Shown here: piece after piece, positions 43,053-55,099 of the stretch
How positions within the stretch are numbered: the stretch's first letter is position 1
Layout: each line of letters starts with the position of its first letter
Source of the DNA: Craterostigma plantagineum
Lineage: Eukaryota; Streptophyta; Magnoliopsida; Lamiales; Linderniaceae
Length of the DNA stretch: 64,000 nucleotides
NCBI GenBank assembly: GCA_027422505.1
Contig: JAPQWV010000012.1
Span: forward strand, 23,327,501 to 23,391,500
Direction: 5' to 3'
Program-made: the position numbers and the translations under genes
Notes under the pieces: generated by a model
The model's input: the letters and a program-made list of their open reading frames with translations, nothing else
What the model was told of the DNA's origin: nothing
The model's database searches: none

Positions 43053-46000
43053 TCAAAGCCAATTTCCATCGTATCTAATACCCATAGATTCACTATGAGA
43101 AGTGTGCTTGGCTTGAGGTAAAGGTTTTGTCAGTGGGTCGGCTGTGTTGCCGGCGGAATCAACTCTGCAAACCTTCACATCACCTCTATCCACGATTTCT
43201 CGTATCAAGTGATAACGACGCAGAACATGTTTGGATCTTTGGTGTGACCTAGGCTCTTTCGCTTGAGCAATAGCTCCATTGTTGTCACAATACAACTCAA
43301 CTGGGCCATCAATACTAGGAACTACACCAAGCTCAGTTACGAACTTTCTTATCCAACATCCCTCTTTAGCCGCTTCAGAAGCAGCTATGTATTCTGCCTC
43401 AGTAGTGGAATCTGCTGTTGTTTCCTGTTTGGAACTCTTCCAACTAACAGCACCTCCATTGAGCAGAAATACATATCCTGATTGCGATCTCATATCATTA
43501 TGGTCGGTTTGAAAACTAGCATCAGTGTAACCTTTTACAACGAGCTCAGGTTCACCACCATAAACAAGGAACATATCTTTAGTCCTTTTCAGGTACTTGA
43601 GGATATTTTTAACTGCACGCCAATGTGCTATGCCCGGAGTTGCCTGATATCTACTTGTCACACTAAGCGCGTATGACACGTCAGGGCGAGTGCATATCAT
43701 GGCGTACATGATAGATCCAATGGCCGAAGCATATGGAACCTTACTCATCTCATTCAGCTCATCAGGTGTTTTAGGACACTGAGTCTTGCTTAAATGTATA
43801 CCATGCGACATAGGTATGAAACCTTTCTTGCAATCTTGCATAGAAAACCGTATCAAGACCTTTTCAATATATGCACTTTGACTCAATCCTATGAGTCTCT
43901 TAGATCTATCTCTATAGATCTTGATGCCCAAAATATAAGCAGCATCGCCCAAATCCTTCATCGAGCACTTCGAGGATTTGACAAACTCCAGTGATGGAAT
44001 ATCATTACCGATAAGAAGTATGTCATCTACATACAGTACTAGAAAAACTATTGCGCTCCCACTAGTTCTCTTGTATACACAAGGTTCCTCTTCGCATTTG
44101 ATAAAATCAAACATTTTGATCTCTTTATCGAAGCGTTTGTTCCAACTTCGTGATGCTTGCTTCAACCCATAAATGGATTTCTGAAGCTTGCATACCTTCC
44201 TAGCATTCAATGGATCTACAAAACCTTCTGGTTGTGTCATGTACACATCTTCCTCTAAATCACCATTTAGAAAAGCAGTTTTAACATCCATTTGCCATAT
44301 TTCATAGTCGTGAAATGCGGCAATTGCTAGAAGGATCCGAATCGACTTAAACATAACTACTGGTGAGAAAGTTTCGTCATAGTCAACTCCTTGAACTTGT
44401 TTGAAACCTTTCGCTACCAGTCGTGCCTTGTACGTAGTCAGATTGCCGTCCATGTCTGTCTTCCTTTTGAAAACCCATTTGTTTTCAATGGCTTTTACAC
44501 CATCAGGAAGGTCGACTAAGTTCCAAACTTGATTGTCGTACATAGACTGCATCTCGGATTTCATGGCTCCTAGCCACTCATCAAAGTCAGGTCTGTCTAA
44601 TGCTTCTTTATAAGTCATTGGGTCCTCGGTATCTAATACCAATATCTCATGTAGTCCCAAGAACCTCGCAGGCATTCGGACTATCCGTGTTGACCTACGT
44701 AAAGGTTGTTCCTCCGGCTGAACCTCTTCCACAACAATTTGTGATTGTTCAACATCGACTGACGTCGAATCAGCTTGAGGCAAAACTTGAGCCTCTTCCG
44801 CAACTTGTTGCGGAATTGGCTCTTCTTGCCTCGTGCTGGTGGAGACTATCATGGGCTGAGACATATGATAACCCATAACCATATCATCTTGTAATGTCCC
44901 TTGAATTTCTTCAAGTCTAACGCTACTATCGTTGCCTTTTCGTGTGAGAAACTCTTTCTCCAAGAAAACGCCATGTCGAGCAACAAACACTTTGTTCTCC
45001 GACTTATGATAGAAATAATATCCTTTGGTTTCTTTAGGATATCCTACAAAGAAGCATTTATCTGATCTAGGGCCAAGTTTATCAACCATCAACCTTTTGA
45101 CGTAAACTTCGCAACCCCAAATTTTCAGAAAAGTCACATTTGGTACCTTAGCAAACCACATCTCATATGGTGTCTTTTCTACAGACTTAGAGGGAACTCG
45201 GTTCAGTGTGAATGCAGCAGTTTCAAGTGCATAACCCCAAAAGGAAAGAGAAAGTTCAGCTTGACTCATCATAGATCGAACCATGTCTAACAAGGTTCTG
45301 TTCCGCCTTTCAGAAACACCATTCCATTGCGGTGTTCCAGGAGGAGTCAACTGTGAAACAATTCCACATTCTTTAAGATAAGCACCAAACTCTATGCTCA
45401 AATATTCACCTCCACGGTCGGACCGTAAGGCTTTTATTTTCTTATTGAGCTGGTTCTCAACTTCATTCTTGAATTCTTTGAACTTTTCAAATGATTCAGA
45501 TTTGTGTCTCATCAAGTAGACATAACCGTATCTACTGAAATCATCAGTAAATGTAATGAAGTATTGATAACCTCCCCGAGCATTAGTCGTCATCGGACCA
45601 CATACATCACTATGTATCAGTCCTAGTAGGTCATTTACCCTTTCGCCTCTCTTGGTGAAAGGCGCTTTAATCATCTTCCCGAGCAAACAAGATTCGCACG
45701 TCTCAATTGATTCTAAATCAAATTGACCAAGAAGTCCCACTTCTTGTAATTTCTTAATGCGTCTCTCATTTATATGACCTAGGCGACAATGCCACATGAG
45801 AGTCATACTCTCATGAGAAATCTTGGATCTTTTGTTATTGATATTTAAAACTTGTTTTTCCATCTCAAGCAAGTATAGACCATTCTTCTCATAAGAAGAT
45901 CCATAAAATAAATCATTCTTATAAAATGAAAAACAACCATTCTTAATGGTAAAATAAAAATCATCCATGTCCAAACATGAAATAGATATAATATTTCTAG

Positions 46001-47102
46001 AGATAGATGGAACATAATGAACATTTTTCAGTTCTAAAACAAGCCCACTTGGCAAAGACACATCTATGCATCCAATAGCAACAGCTGCAACACTTGCACC
46101 ATTCCCGACACGTAGTTGTACTTCGCCTTTTCTTAGCATCCTCTTATTCTTTAGTGCCTGCATATTCGAACAAATATGAGCGCACGATCCGGTATCAAAT
46201 ACCCATTCAGAATCAGAAGTAGCTATGTTAACTTCAATAACAAATATACCTGAAACGGTTGGAACCTTTCCATTTTTCAAGTCATCAAGATACTTGGGAC
46301 AATTTCTCTTCCAGTGCCCAATGCCTTTACAGTAAAAGCATTCAGCATTAGCAGCAACCTTGACCTTGGGAGCGCTCGAAGCGACAACCTTAGCCTTATT
46401 TTTACCAACATTTGGTTTGCCTTTTGTTTGGCGCTTGAATTTGTCTTTCTTAATCTTTTTCCCACCTGCATTAATTGCAAGCACATGAGAAACTCCTTTC
46501 TTCATGTCAAGCTCAGCAGTTTTCAGCATCCCATGGATCTCATCCAAGCTCTTATCCATTCCATGCATATGATAGTTCATGATGAACGATGAATAGCTGG
46601 GAGGGAGGGAGTTGAAAATAATGTCTGTGGCCAACTCTTTGCCCACAGGAGCTTCAAGTTTCTCCAACTGTTCCACATAACTCAACATCTTGAGCATGTG
46701 ATCACCAACAGAGTTACCCTCAGACATCTTACATGCCAGCAAAGCTCTAGTCACATTATACCTCTCAGCACGTGCATGCTCTTGAAACATTTTCTTGAGC
46801 TGCTCCATGATATCGTACGATGTGCTCAACTCGAATCGCTTCTGCAATTCGGGTGCCATCGTCGCCACAATCAGACATTGTACATCGATCTCATCGGAAC
46901 AATGTCGGTCGTACTCATCGACCTCTTCAACACTTGAATTAGCATTGGGATCTTTGGGAATAGGCGTATTAATTACATATTCCTTGCGCTCTTGCCTAAG
47001 AACGATTCTTAGGTTACGGTACCAATCAATAAAGTTGGTCCCATTAGAGCTCAATTTGTCCTTGTCCAAAAGCGAACGCAACGACAATGCTTGTGCTGCC
47101 AT
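43053..47102 (-). CDS. Copia gag-pol polyprotein, copy 1, uninterrupted
   Basis: A single 1349-codon frame with the full copia order. Gag is residues 1 to about 240 (NFIDWYRNLRIVLRQERKEY). A zinc knuckle CFYCKGIGHWKRNC lies near 253-266. The aspartic protease (WVFDTGSCAHIC) is near 302, and the pre-integrase HCRLGHINERR near 435. Integrase has D, D and E in HSDVCGPM (~497), LRSDRGGEY and NGVSERRNRTLLD. RT has KARLVAKGFKQVQGVDYDET, QMDVKTAFLNG and YVDDILLIGND (~1022). RNase H has GYTDASF (~1192), STTEAEYIAASEA and DNNGAIAQAKEPRSHQRSKH. All catalytic residues that I can check are present. Just after the RT palm, FVKSSKCSMKDL is a few residues shorter than in related elements, so activity is not guaranteed. 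This is the best candidate for an autonomous element in the window. Confidence 0.93.
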   Translation of the reverse strand: MAAQALSLRSLLDKDKLSSNGTNFIDWYRNLRIVLRQERKEYVINTPIPKDPNANSSVEEVDEYDRHCSDEIDVQCLIVATMAPELQKRFELSTSYDIMEQLKKMFQEHARAERYNVTRALLACKMSEGNSVGDHMLKMLSYVEQLEKLEAPVGKELATDIIFNSLPPSYSSFIMNYHMHGMDKSLDEIHGMLKTAELDMKKGVSHVLAINAGGKKIKKDKFKRQTKGKPNVGKNKAKVVASSAPKVKVAANAECFYCKGIGHWKRNCPKYLDDLKNGKVPTVSGIFVIEVNIATSDSEWVFDTGSCAHICSNMQALKNKRMLRKGEVQLRVGNGASVAAVAIGCIDVSLPSGLVLELKNVHYVPSISRNIISISCLDMDDFYFTIKNGCFSFYKNDLFYGSSYEKNGLYLLEMEKQVLNINNKRSKISHESMTLMWHCRLGHINERRIKKLQEVGLLGQFDLESIETCESCLLGKMIKAPFTKRGERVNDLLGLIHSDVCGPMTTNARGGYQYFITFTDDFSRYGYVYLMRHKSESFEKFKEFKNEVENQLNKKIKALRSDRGGEYLSIEFGAYLKECGIVSQLTPPGTPQWNGVSERRNRTLLDMVRSMMSQAELSLSFWGYALETAAFTLNRVPSKSVEKTPYEMWFAKVPNVTFLKIWGCEVYVKRLMVDKLGPRSDKCFFVGYPKETKGYYFYHKSENKVFVARHGVFLEKEFLTRKGNDSSVRLEEIQGTLQDDMVMGYHMSQPMIVSTSTRQEEPIPQQVAEEAQVLPQADSTSVDVEQSQIVVEEVQPEEQPLRRSTRIVRMPARFLGLHEILVLDTEDPMTYKEALDRPDFDEWLGAMKSEMQSMYDNQVWNLVDLPDGVKAIENKWVFKRKTDMDGNLTTYKARLVAKGFKQVQGVDYDETFSPVVMFKSIRILLAIAAFHDYEIWQMDVKTAFLNGDLEEDVYMTQPEGFVDPLNARKVCKLQKSIYGLKQASRSWNKRFDKEIKMFDFIKCEEEPCVYKRTSGSAIVFLVLYVDDILLIGNDIPSLEFVKSSKCSMKDLGDAAYILGIKIYRDRSKRLIGLSQSAYIEKVLIRFSMQDCKKGFIPMSHGIHLSKTQCPKTPDELNEMSKVPYASAIGSIMYAMICTRPDVSYALSVTSRYQATPGIAHWRAVKNILKYLKRTKDMFLVYGGEPELVVKGYTDASFQTDHNDMRSQSGYVFLLNGGAVSWKSSKQETTADSTTEAEYIAASEAAKEGCWIRKFVTELGVVPSIDGPVELYCDNNGAIAQAKEPRSHQRSKHVLRRYHLIREIVDRGDVKVCRVDSAGNTADPLTKPLPQAKHTSHSESMGIRYDGNWL

Positions 47103-48208
47103 TATCTACGTCACAGAGGAAAAAGGTTTCAGTTATTTTCACGTAAATGTTTTATTCACATAATAAAACTCCCACTACAATTTAATGCCCCATAGTAGTA
47201 GGTCCAAGATCCATATTTTCACTAAGAATAAGCCAGCGTCGGCATGAAACTTTATCTTAGTTATTTTAGGTAAGCAACACCTTGCTAATCAAATCATATT
47301 TGACTCTTGGTTTTGTTGACATCGTATACCAACAAAACTTCTCCCCAAGACCCAAAACGGTTTTGTCTCTTGACAAGCAAACTCATTCTATTTGATACGG
47401 CATGTCGGACATACCCCACGACTCTTAAAGATTAAATATGGTGCCTACTGAGTAGGTCCCACCAATATTCTTTCAAAATTCGGCGCGGATAGAATAGCAA
47501 GGGAGTAGACTTAATTTTAAAAGGGACTCAAAATCGTCAATCATATTAACAAATATTTAAATCATTTCCTAATTTAAATATGATGCGATATTATTCAAAT
47601 AATAATACTCTAACACATTAGAGATGCAAATTATCTAATAGTCTAGCATATGCACATGAGCTCATCTCAACTCACGATTGATCATATTGCTGTTCTTTCC
47701 AAATCATATCCAATATGATGATAATACATATACATGTATATATAGGCAAATACTTAATGGAAACATCACATCATGTACACTCCACATCATATACATATTG
47801 GCCATGTGATTGCAATTATATATGTACACACACTTGCGCCTTTTTCTGAATTGAAAACATCACATCGGCTATCATCATGATATTAATTAAAATAATTAAA
47901 ACATGCTTGTTGCGACACAATCATGATAGAAACAGCAATGAAAACTAAATAGTTATCCCATCACATGAGATCACGTTGAACCATTCACATGACATACCTA
48001 TATTCTAGATCGAAATATCAAGGCAGTATCGATCATCACATGATGTTACACTGGTGGCATATGATTGCATTTATAGACACATATACAGGTATATTATGAA
48101 TATAAGCTCTTTTGAACAACACGTTGAACAGGCAATCAAATCGAAGCATGTGAATAAAATAATGAAATAAAATATTCTTATGCCATAACAGTTAAGCAAC
48201 GCAAGAAG

Positions 48209-48220
48209 TCTCTGATACCA
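48209..48220 (-). other. Primer binding site, copy 1
   Basis: Next to the inner edge of LTR 2 the minus strand reads TGGTATCAGAGA, one base after the LTR end. The complement pairs with the 3' end of initiator methionine tRNA, the usual primer of plant copia elements. The same site for copy 2 is at about 55087-55098. Confidence 0.85.
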
Positions 48221-48221
48221 C

Positions 48222-49848
48222 TGTTAGCTAATCGGTGCACATAATCACGTATTACACGCAGCGGAAATTTAAAATTTTATATCACATATCAAACCGATTC
48301 CACCAAGATCCATGCGAATTAAACTTAACTCGTTAGTAGAGATATACCTGTTCTTTCTTCGAGGTGAGCGATGTTTGATAATACCAAAAGTATGGTATCT
48401 CTACCGGTATCCACCAAGAAAAGGACCAAAGAGTCGACCTTCACTAGCTAGAAGGTATTTGGCCGACGTAACTCGATTCAATGTTTTACGAAGAAAGCAA
48501 AACCCTTTTATTTTCTCTCGTATATACTGTAATTTCTTAAGTGGCTATTCGATGATAGGGATGAACATATAAGGCCACGACCTCCCCATTTATATGCCAA
48601 TTATCCTCATAATTGGATAAGTTAATTAAATCTCATTTAATTATTCTCCTTGCCATAATTAAGATCATATTAGCAATCATGAGCCAATCATAGAAAATTC
48701 AATTGACGTTCAATGTGGTTTTCCTTATATTGTTCATGATTAGCCCTTAATTGAGGCAATAGCCGATTTCCCAAATCTCTACAGTGTTTAAATATATATC
48801 GCATATATATTTATCATAAGTTAATATCTTGTATATTATTTGAATCTTATTTATATTCGTATTATATGATGCTCAAATAAATTACTCTATAATTAATTTA
48901 TCATCATACCTACATCTCCATGTAATATACAAAATATAGATTCTTTGATCCTTTATTCTTTTCGGTGTGACCCAGTAGGATCCATGTCACGTTGGCAATA
49001 GAATTAGAACACTTTCTAAATCTATAAATCATAATTAGCACCTAGCAAATGTATTAAGATTACCCAAGTGACATAGATAATAAGTATCTCATATACGTAT
49101 CACCATCCTAAAGCAGTAATTGCTCGTGTCAATTCCTTGTCACATAATATCCTAAATAAGTTCAAGGTTGGAACGTGTCATCCTTGCAAACTTATTTATT
49201 TCTTGATTCCAAAAGTTTATCGTAAATATGATTGCTCTTAATCACATTGCATGCATTACGATATCACTTATATCAAGGGGCCCGCGGATATCATCACTCA
49301 TAAAATATGAGGGACAAAATATTCTTGATGAACATAATCCACTGCACTAGTCACGCCTGTCGCAGCACCACCTGTATAGTTACCTTTTACGGCTAACGTT
49401 GGGCGATACTAACAGACAAGCATTTCTAGTGATGAAAGCTGAGCATCTCATATTATAGAATTCAAGACACATATGAAACAATAATGACACAAACACAATC
49501 CATAACATGTTTCATTTCGGGTCTATCCGATATCATAATCTCTATTATATATCTGTGTGATTAAATTGATAACTCTTTATCAAATAGTTTGCAGAATATA
49601 ACTATCATTTAATCCACACATTAATCTTAAACTGATAATTAGTGTTCCATGCTAAAAATCGAGATTAAGGAAAATTTAGAGTAAATATTATTTAATTTAA
49701 TATGGAATTCTACAATCTAAGTCATCGACTTAAATGACCCATAAATAATTAACTTACTCAAGGAACAAAATGATATAAATCATTCAATTCGTGAAAATAA
49801 AGAAAACGCAACAATATAAATGTTGGCTTCTTGATCATAATACTAACA
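48222..49848 (-). repeat. LTR 2 (shared middle LTR)
   Basis: 1627 bp, same ends as LTR 1. It serves as 5' LTR of copy 1 and 3' LTR of copy 2. Neither side shows a target duplication, so it did not arise by a separate insertion. Confidence 0.95.
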
Positions 49849-49929
49849 ATCTCCCACTTGATCTAAAGCCAAAACCAAACATCTCTATGCACGTAGCTCT
49901 AAATAAAGTCCACAGAATAATCATATATT

Positions 49930-52900
49930 TCAAAGCCAATTTCCATCGTATCTAATACCCATAGATTCACTATGAGAAGTGTGCTTGGCTTGAGGTAAAG
50001 GTTTTGTCAGTGGGTCGGCTGTGTTGCCGGCGGAATCAACTCTGCAAACCTTCACATCACCTCTATCCACGATTTCTCGTATCAAGTGATAACGACGCAG
50101 AACATGTTTGGATCTTTGGTGTGACCTAGGCTCTTTCGCTTGAGCAATAGCTCCATTGTTGTCACAATACAACTCAACTGGGCCATCAATACTAGGAACT
50201 ACACCAAGCTCAGTTACGAACTTTCTTATCCAACATCCCTCTTTAGCCGCTTCAGAAGCAGCTATGTATTCTGCCTCAGTAGTGGAATCTGCTGTTGTTT
50301 CCTGTTTGGAACTCTTCCAACTAACAGCACCTCCATTGAGCAGAAATACATATCCTGATTGCGATCTCATATCATCATGGTCGGTTTGAAAACTAGCATC
50401 AGTGTAACCTTTTACAACGAGCTCAGGTTCACCACCATAAACAAGGAACATATCTTTAGTCCTTTTCAGGTACTTGAGGATATTTTTAACTGCACGCCAA
50501 TGTGCTATGCCCGGAGTTGCCTGATATCTACTTGTCACACTAAGCGCGTATGACACGTCAGGGCGAGTGCATATCATGGCGTACATGATAGATCCAATGG
50601 CCGAAGCATATGGAACCTTACTCATCTCATTCAGCTCATCAGGTGTTTTAGGACACTGAGTCTTGCTTAAATGTATACCATGCGACATAGGTATGAAACC
50701 TTTCTTGCAATCTTGCATAGAAAACCGTATCAAGACCTTTTCAATATATGCACTTTGACTCAATCCTATGAGTCTCTTAGATCTATCTCTATAGATCTTG
50801 ATGCCCAAAATATAAGCAGCATCGCCCAAATCCTTCATCGAGAACACTTCGAGGATTTGACAAACTCCAGTGATGGAATATCATTACCGATAAGAAGTAT
50901 GTCATCTACATACAGTACTAGAAAAACTATTGCGCTCCCACTAGTTCTCTTGTATACACAAGGTTCCTCTTCGCATTTGATAAAATCAAACATTTTGATC
51001 TCTTTATCGAAGCGTTTGTTCCAACTTCGTGATGCTTGCTTCAACCCATAAATGGATTTCTGAAGCTTGCATACCTTCCTAGCATTCAATGGATCTACAA
51101 AACCTTCTGGTTGTGTCATGTACACATCTTCCTCTAAATCACCATTTAGAAAAGCAGTTTTAACATCCATTTGCCATATTTCATAGTCGTGAAATGCGGC
51201 AATTGCTAGAAGGATCCGAATCGACTTAAACATAACTACTGGTGAGAAAGTTTCGTCATAGTCAACTCCTTGAACTTGTTTGAAACCTTTCGCTACCAGT
51301 CGTGCCTTGTACGTAGTCAGATTGCCGTCCATGTCTGTCTTCCTTTTGAAAACCCATTTGTTTTCAATGGCTTTTACACCATCAGGAAGGTCGACTAAGT
51401 TCCAAACTTGATTGTCGTACATAGACTGCATCTCGGATTTCATGGCTCCTAGCCACTCATCAAAGTCAGGTGTGTCTAATGCTTCTTTATAAGTCATTGG
51501 GTCCTCGGTATCTAATACCAATATCTCATGTAGTCCCAAGAACCTCGCAGGCATTCGGACTATCCGTGTTGACCTACGTAAAGGTTGTTCCTCCGGCTGA
51601 ACCTCTTCCACAACAATTTGTGATTGTTCAACTTCGACTGACGTCGAATCAGCTTGAGGCAAAACTTGAGCCTCTTCCGCAACTTGTTGCGGAATTGGCT
51701 CTTCTTGCCTCGTGCTGGTGGAGACTATCATGGGCTGAGACATATGATAACCCATAACCATATCATCTTGTAATGTCCCTTGAATTTCTTCAAGTCTAAC
51801 GCTACTATCGTTGCCTTTTCGTGTGAGAAACTCTTTCTCCAAGAAAACGCCATGTCGAGCAACAAACACTTTGTTCTCCGACTTATGATAGAAATAATAT
51901 CCTTTGGTTTCTTTAGGATATCCTACAAAGAAGCATTTATCTGATCTAGGGCCAAGTTTATCAACCATCAACCTTTTGACGTAAACTTCGCAACCCCAAA
52001 TTTTCAGAAAAGTCACATTTGGTACCTTAGCAAACCACATCTCATATGGTGTCTTTTCTACAGACTTAGAGGGAACTCGGTTCAGTGTGAATGCAGCAGT
52101 TTCAAGTGCATAACCCCAAAAGGAAAGAGAAAGTTCAGCTTGACTCATCATAGATCGAACCATGTCTAACAAGGTTCTGTTCCGCCTTTCAGAAACACCA
52201 TTCCATTGCGGTGTTCCAGGAGGAGTCAACTGTGAAACAATTCCACATTCTTTAAGATAAGCACCAAACTCTATGCTCAAATATTCACCTCCACGGTCGG
52301 ACCGTAAGGCTTTTATTTTCTTATTGAGCTGGTTCTCAACTTCATTCTTGAATTCTTTGAACTTTTCAAATGATTCAGATTTGTGTCTCATCAAGTAGAC
52401 ATAACCGTATCTACTGAAATCATCAGTAAATGTAATGAAGTATTGATAACCTCCCCGAGCATTAGTCGTCATCGGACCACATACATCACTATGTATCAGT
52501 CCTAGTAGGTCATTTACCCTTTCGCCTCTCTTGGTGAAAGGCGCTTTAATCATCTTCCCGAGCAAACAAGATTCGCACGTCTCAATTGATTCTAAATCAA
52601 ATTGACCAAGAAGTCCCACTTCTTGTAATTTCTTAATGCGTCTCTCATTTATATGACCTAGGCGACAATGCCACATGAGAGTCATACTCTCATGAGAAAT
52701 CTTGGATCTTTTGTTATTGATATTTAAAACTTGTTTTTCCATCTCAAGCAAGTATAGACCATTCTTCTCATAAGAAGATCCATAAAATAAATCATTCTTA
52801 TAAAATGAAAAACAACCATTCTTAATGGTAAAATAAAAATCATCCATGTCCAAACATGAAATAGATATAATATTTCTAGAGATAGATGGAACATAATGAA

Positions 52901-53981
52901 CATTTTTCAGTTCTAAAACAAGCCCACTTGGCAAAGACACATCTATGCATCCAATAGCAACAGCTGCAACACTTGCACCATTCCCGACACGTAGTTGTAC
53001 TTCGCCTTTTCTTAGCATCCTCTTATTCTTTAGTGCCTGCATATTCGAACAAATATGAGCGCACGATCCGGTATCAAATACCCATTCAGAATCAGAAGTA
53101 GCTATGTTAACTTCAATAACAAATATACCTGAAACGGTTGGAACCTTTCCATTTTTCAAGTCATCAAGATACTTGGGACAATTTCTCTTCCAGTGCCCAA
53201 TGCCTTTACAGTAAAAGCATTCAGCATTAGCAGCAACCTTGACCTTGGGAGCGCTCGAAGCGACAACCTTAGCCTTATTTTTACCAACATTTGGTTTGCC
53301 TTTTGTTTGGCGCTTGAATTTGTCTTTCTTAATCTTTTTCCCACCTGCATTAATTGCAAGCACATGAGAAACTCCTTTCTTCATGTCAAGCTCAGCAGTT
53401 TTCAGCATCCCATGGATCTCATCCAAGCTCTTATCCATTCCATGCATATGATAGTTCATGATGAACGATGAATAGCTGGGAGGGAGGGAGTTGAAAATAA
53501 TGTCTGTGGCCAACTCTTTGCCCACAGGAGCTTCAAGTTTCTCCAACTGTTCCACATAACTCAACATCTTGAGCATGTGATCACCAACAGAGTTACCCTC
53601 AGACATCTTACATGCCAGCAAAGCTCTAGTCAGATTATACCTCTCAGCACGTGCATGCTCTTGAAACATTTTCTTGAGCTGCTCCATGATATCGTACGAT
53701 GTGCTCAACTCGAATCGCTTCTGCAATTCGGGTGCCATCGTCGCCACAATCAGACATTGTACATCGATCTCATCGGAACAATGTCGGTCGTACTCATCGA
53801 CCTCTTCAACACTTGAATTAGCATTGGGATCTTTGGGAATAGGCGTATTAATTACATATTCCTTGCGCTCTTGCCTAAGAACGATTCTTAGGTTACGGTA
53901 CCAATCAATAAAGTTGGTCCCATTAGAGCTCAATTTGTCCTTGTCCAAAAGCGAACGCAACGACAATGCTTGTGCTGCCAT
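49930..53981 (-). pseudogene. Copia gag-pol polyprotein, copy 2, frameshifted
   Basis: The same polyprotein as 43053-47102 with few substitutions, but split into 53981-50835 (1048 codons: gag, protease, integrase, RT through YVDDILLIGND) and 50847-49930 (FSMKDLGDAAYILG through RNase H). The break is at about 50840. There the plus strand reads TCATCGAGAACACTTCGAGG where copy 1 has TCATCGAGCACTTCGAGG. Copy 2 therefore has two extra bases relative to copy 1 and goes out of frame just after the RT palm. It would make Gag, protease and integrase but no full RT-RNase H. Confidence 0.92.
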
Positions 53982-55099
53982 TATCTACGTCACAGAGGAA
54001 AAAGGTTTCAGTTATTTTCACGTAAATGTTTTATTCACATAATAAAACTCCCACTACAATTTAATGCCCCATAGTAGTAGGTCCAAGATCCATATTTTCA
54101 CTAAGAATAAGCCAGCGTCGGCATGAAACTTTATCTTAGTTATTTTACGTAAGCAACACCTTGCTAATCAAATCATATTTGACTCTTGGTTTTGTTGACA
54201 TCGTATACCAAAAAAACTTCTCCCCAAGACCCAAAACGGTTTTGTCTCTTGACAAGCAAACTCATTCTATTTGATACGGCATGTCGGACATACCCCACGA
54301 CTCTTAAAGATTAAATATGGTGCCTACTGAGTAGGTCCCACCAATATTCTTTCAAAATTCGGCGCGGATAGAATAGCAAGGGAGTAGACTTAATTTTAAA
54401 AGGGACTCAAAATCGTCAATCATATTAACAAATATTTAAATCATTTCCTAATTTAAATATGATGCGATATTATTCAAATAATAATACTCTAACACATTAG
54501 AGATGCAAATTATCTAATAGTCTAGCATATGCACATGAGCTCATCTCAACTCACGATTGATCATATTGCTGTTCTTTCCAAATCATATCCAATATGATGA
54601 TAATACATATACATGTATATATAGGCAAATACTTAATGGAAACATCACATCATGTACACTCCACATCATATACATATTGGCCATGTGATTGCAATTATAT
54701 ATGTACACACACTTGCGCCTTTTTCTGAATTGAAAACATCACATCGGCTATCATCATGATATTAATTAAAATAATTAAAACATGCTTGTTGCGACACAAT
54801 CATGATAGAAACAGCAATGAAAACTAAATAGTTATCCCATCACATGAGATCACGTTGAACCATTCACATGACATACCTATATTCTAGATCGAAATATCAA
54901 GGCAGTATCGATCATCACATGATGTTACACTGGTGGCATATGATTGCATTTATAGACACATATACAGGTATATTATGAATATAAGCTCTTTTGAACAACA
55001 CGTTGAACAGGCAATCAAATCGAAGCATGTGAATAAAATAATGAAATAAAATATTCTTATGCCATAACAGTAAGCAACGCAAGAAGTCTCTGATACCAC

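Noticed and set aside
43263..44878. Several plus-strand ORFs of 64-92 codons antisense to gag-pol copy 1, repeated in copy 2 at 50140-51757
   Set aside because: They are shadows of the strongly coding minus-strand polyprotein, recur wherever the retrotransposon does, and show no protein motifs.
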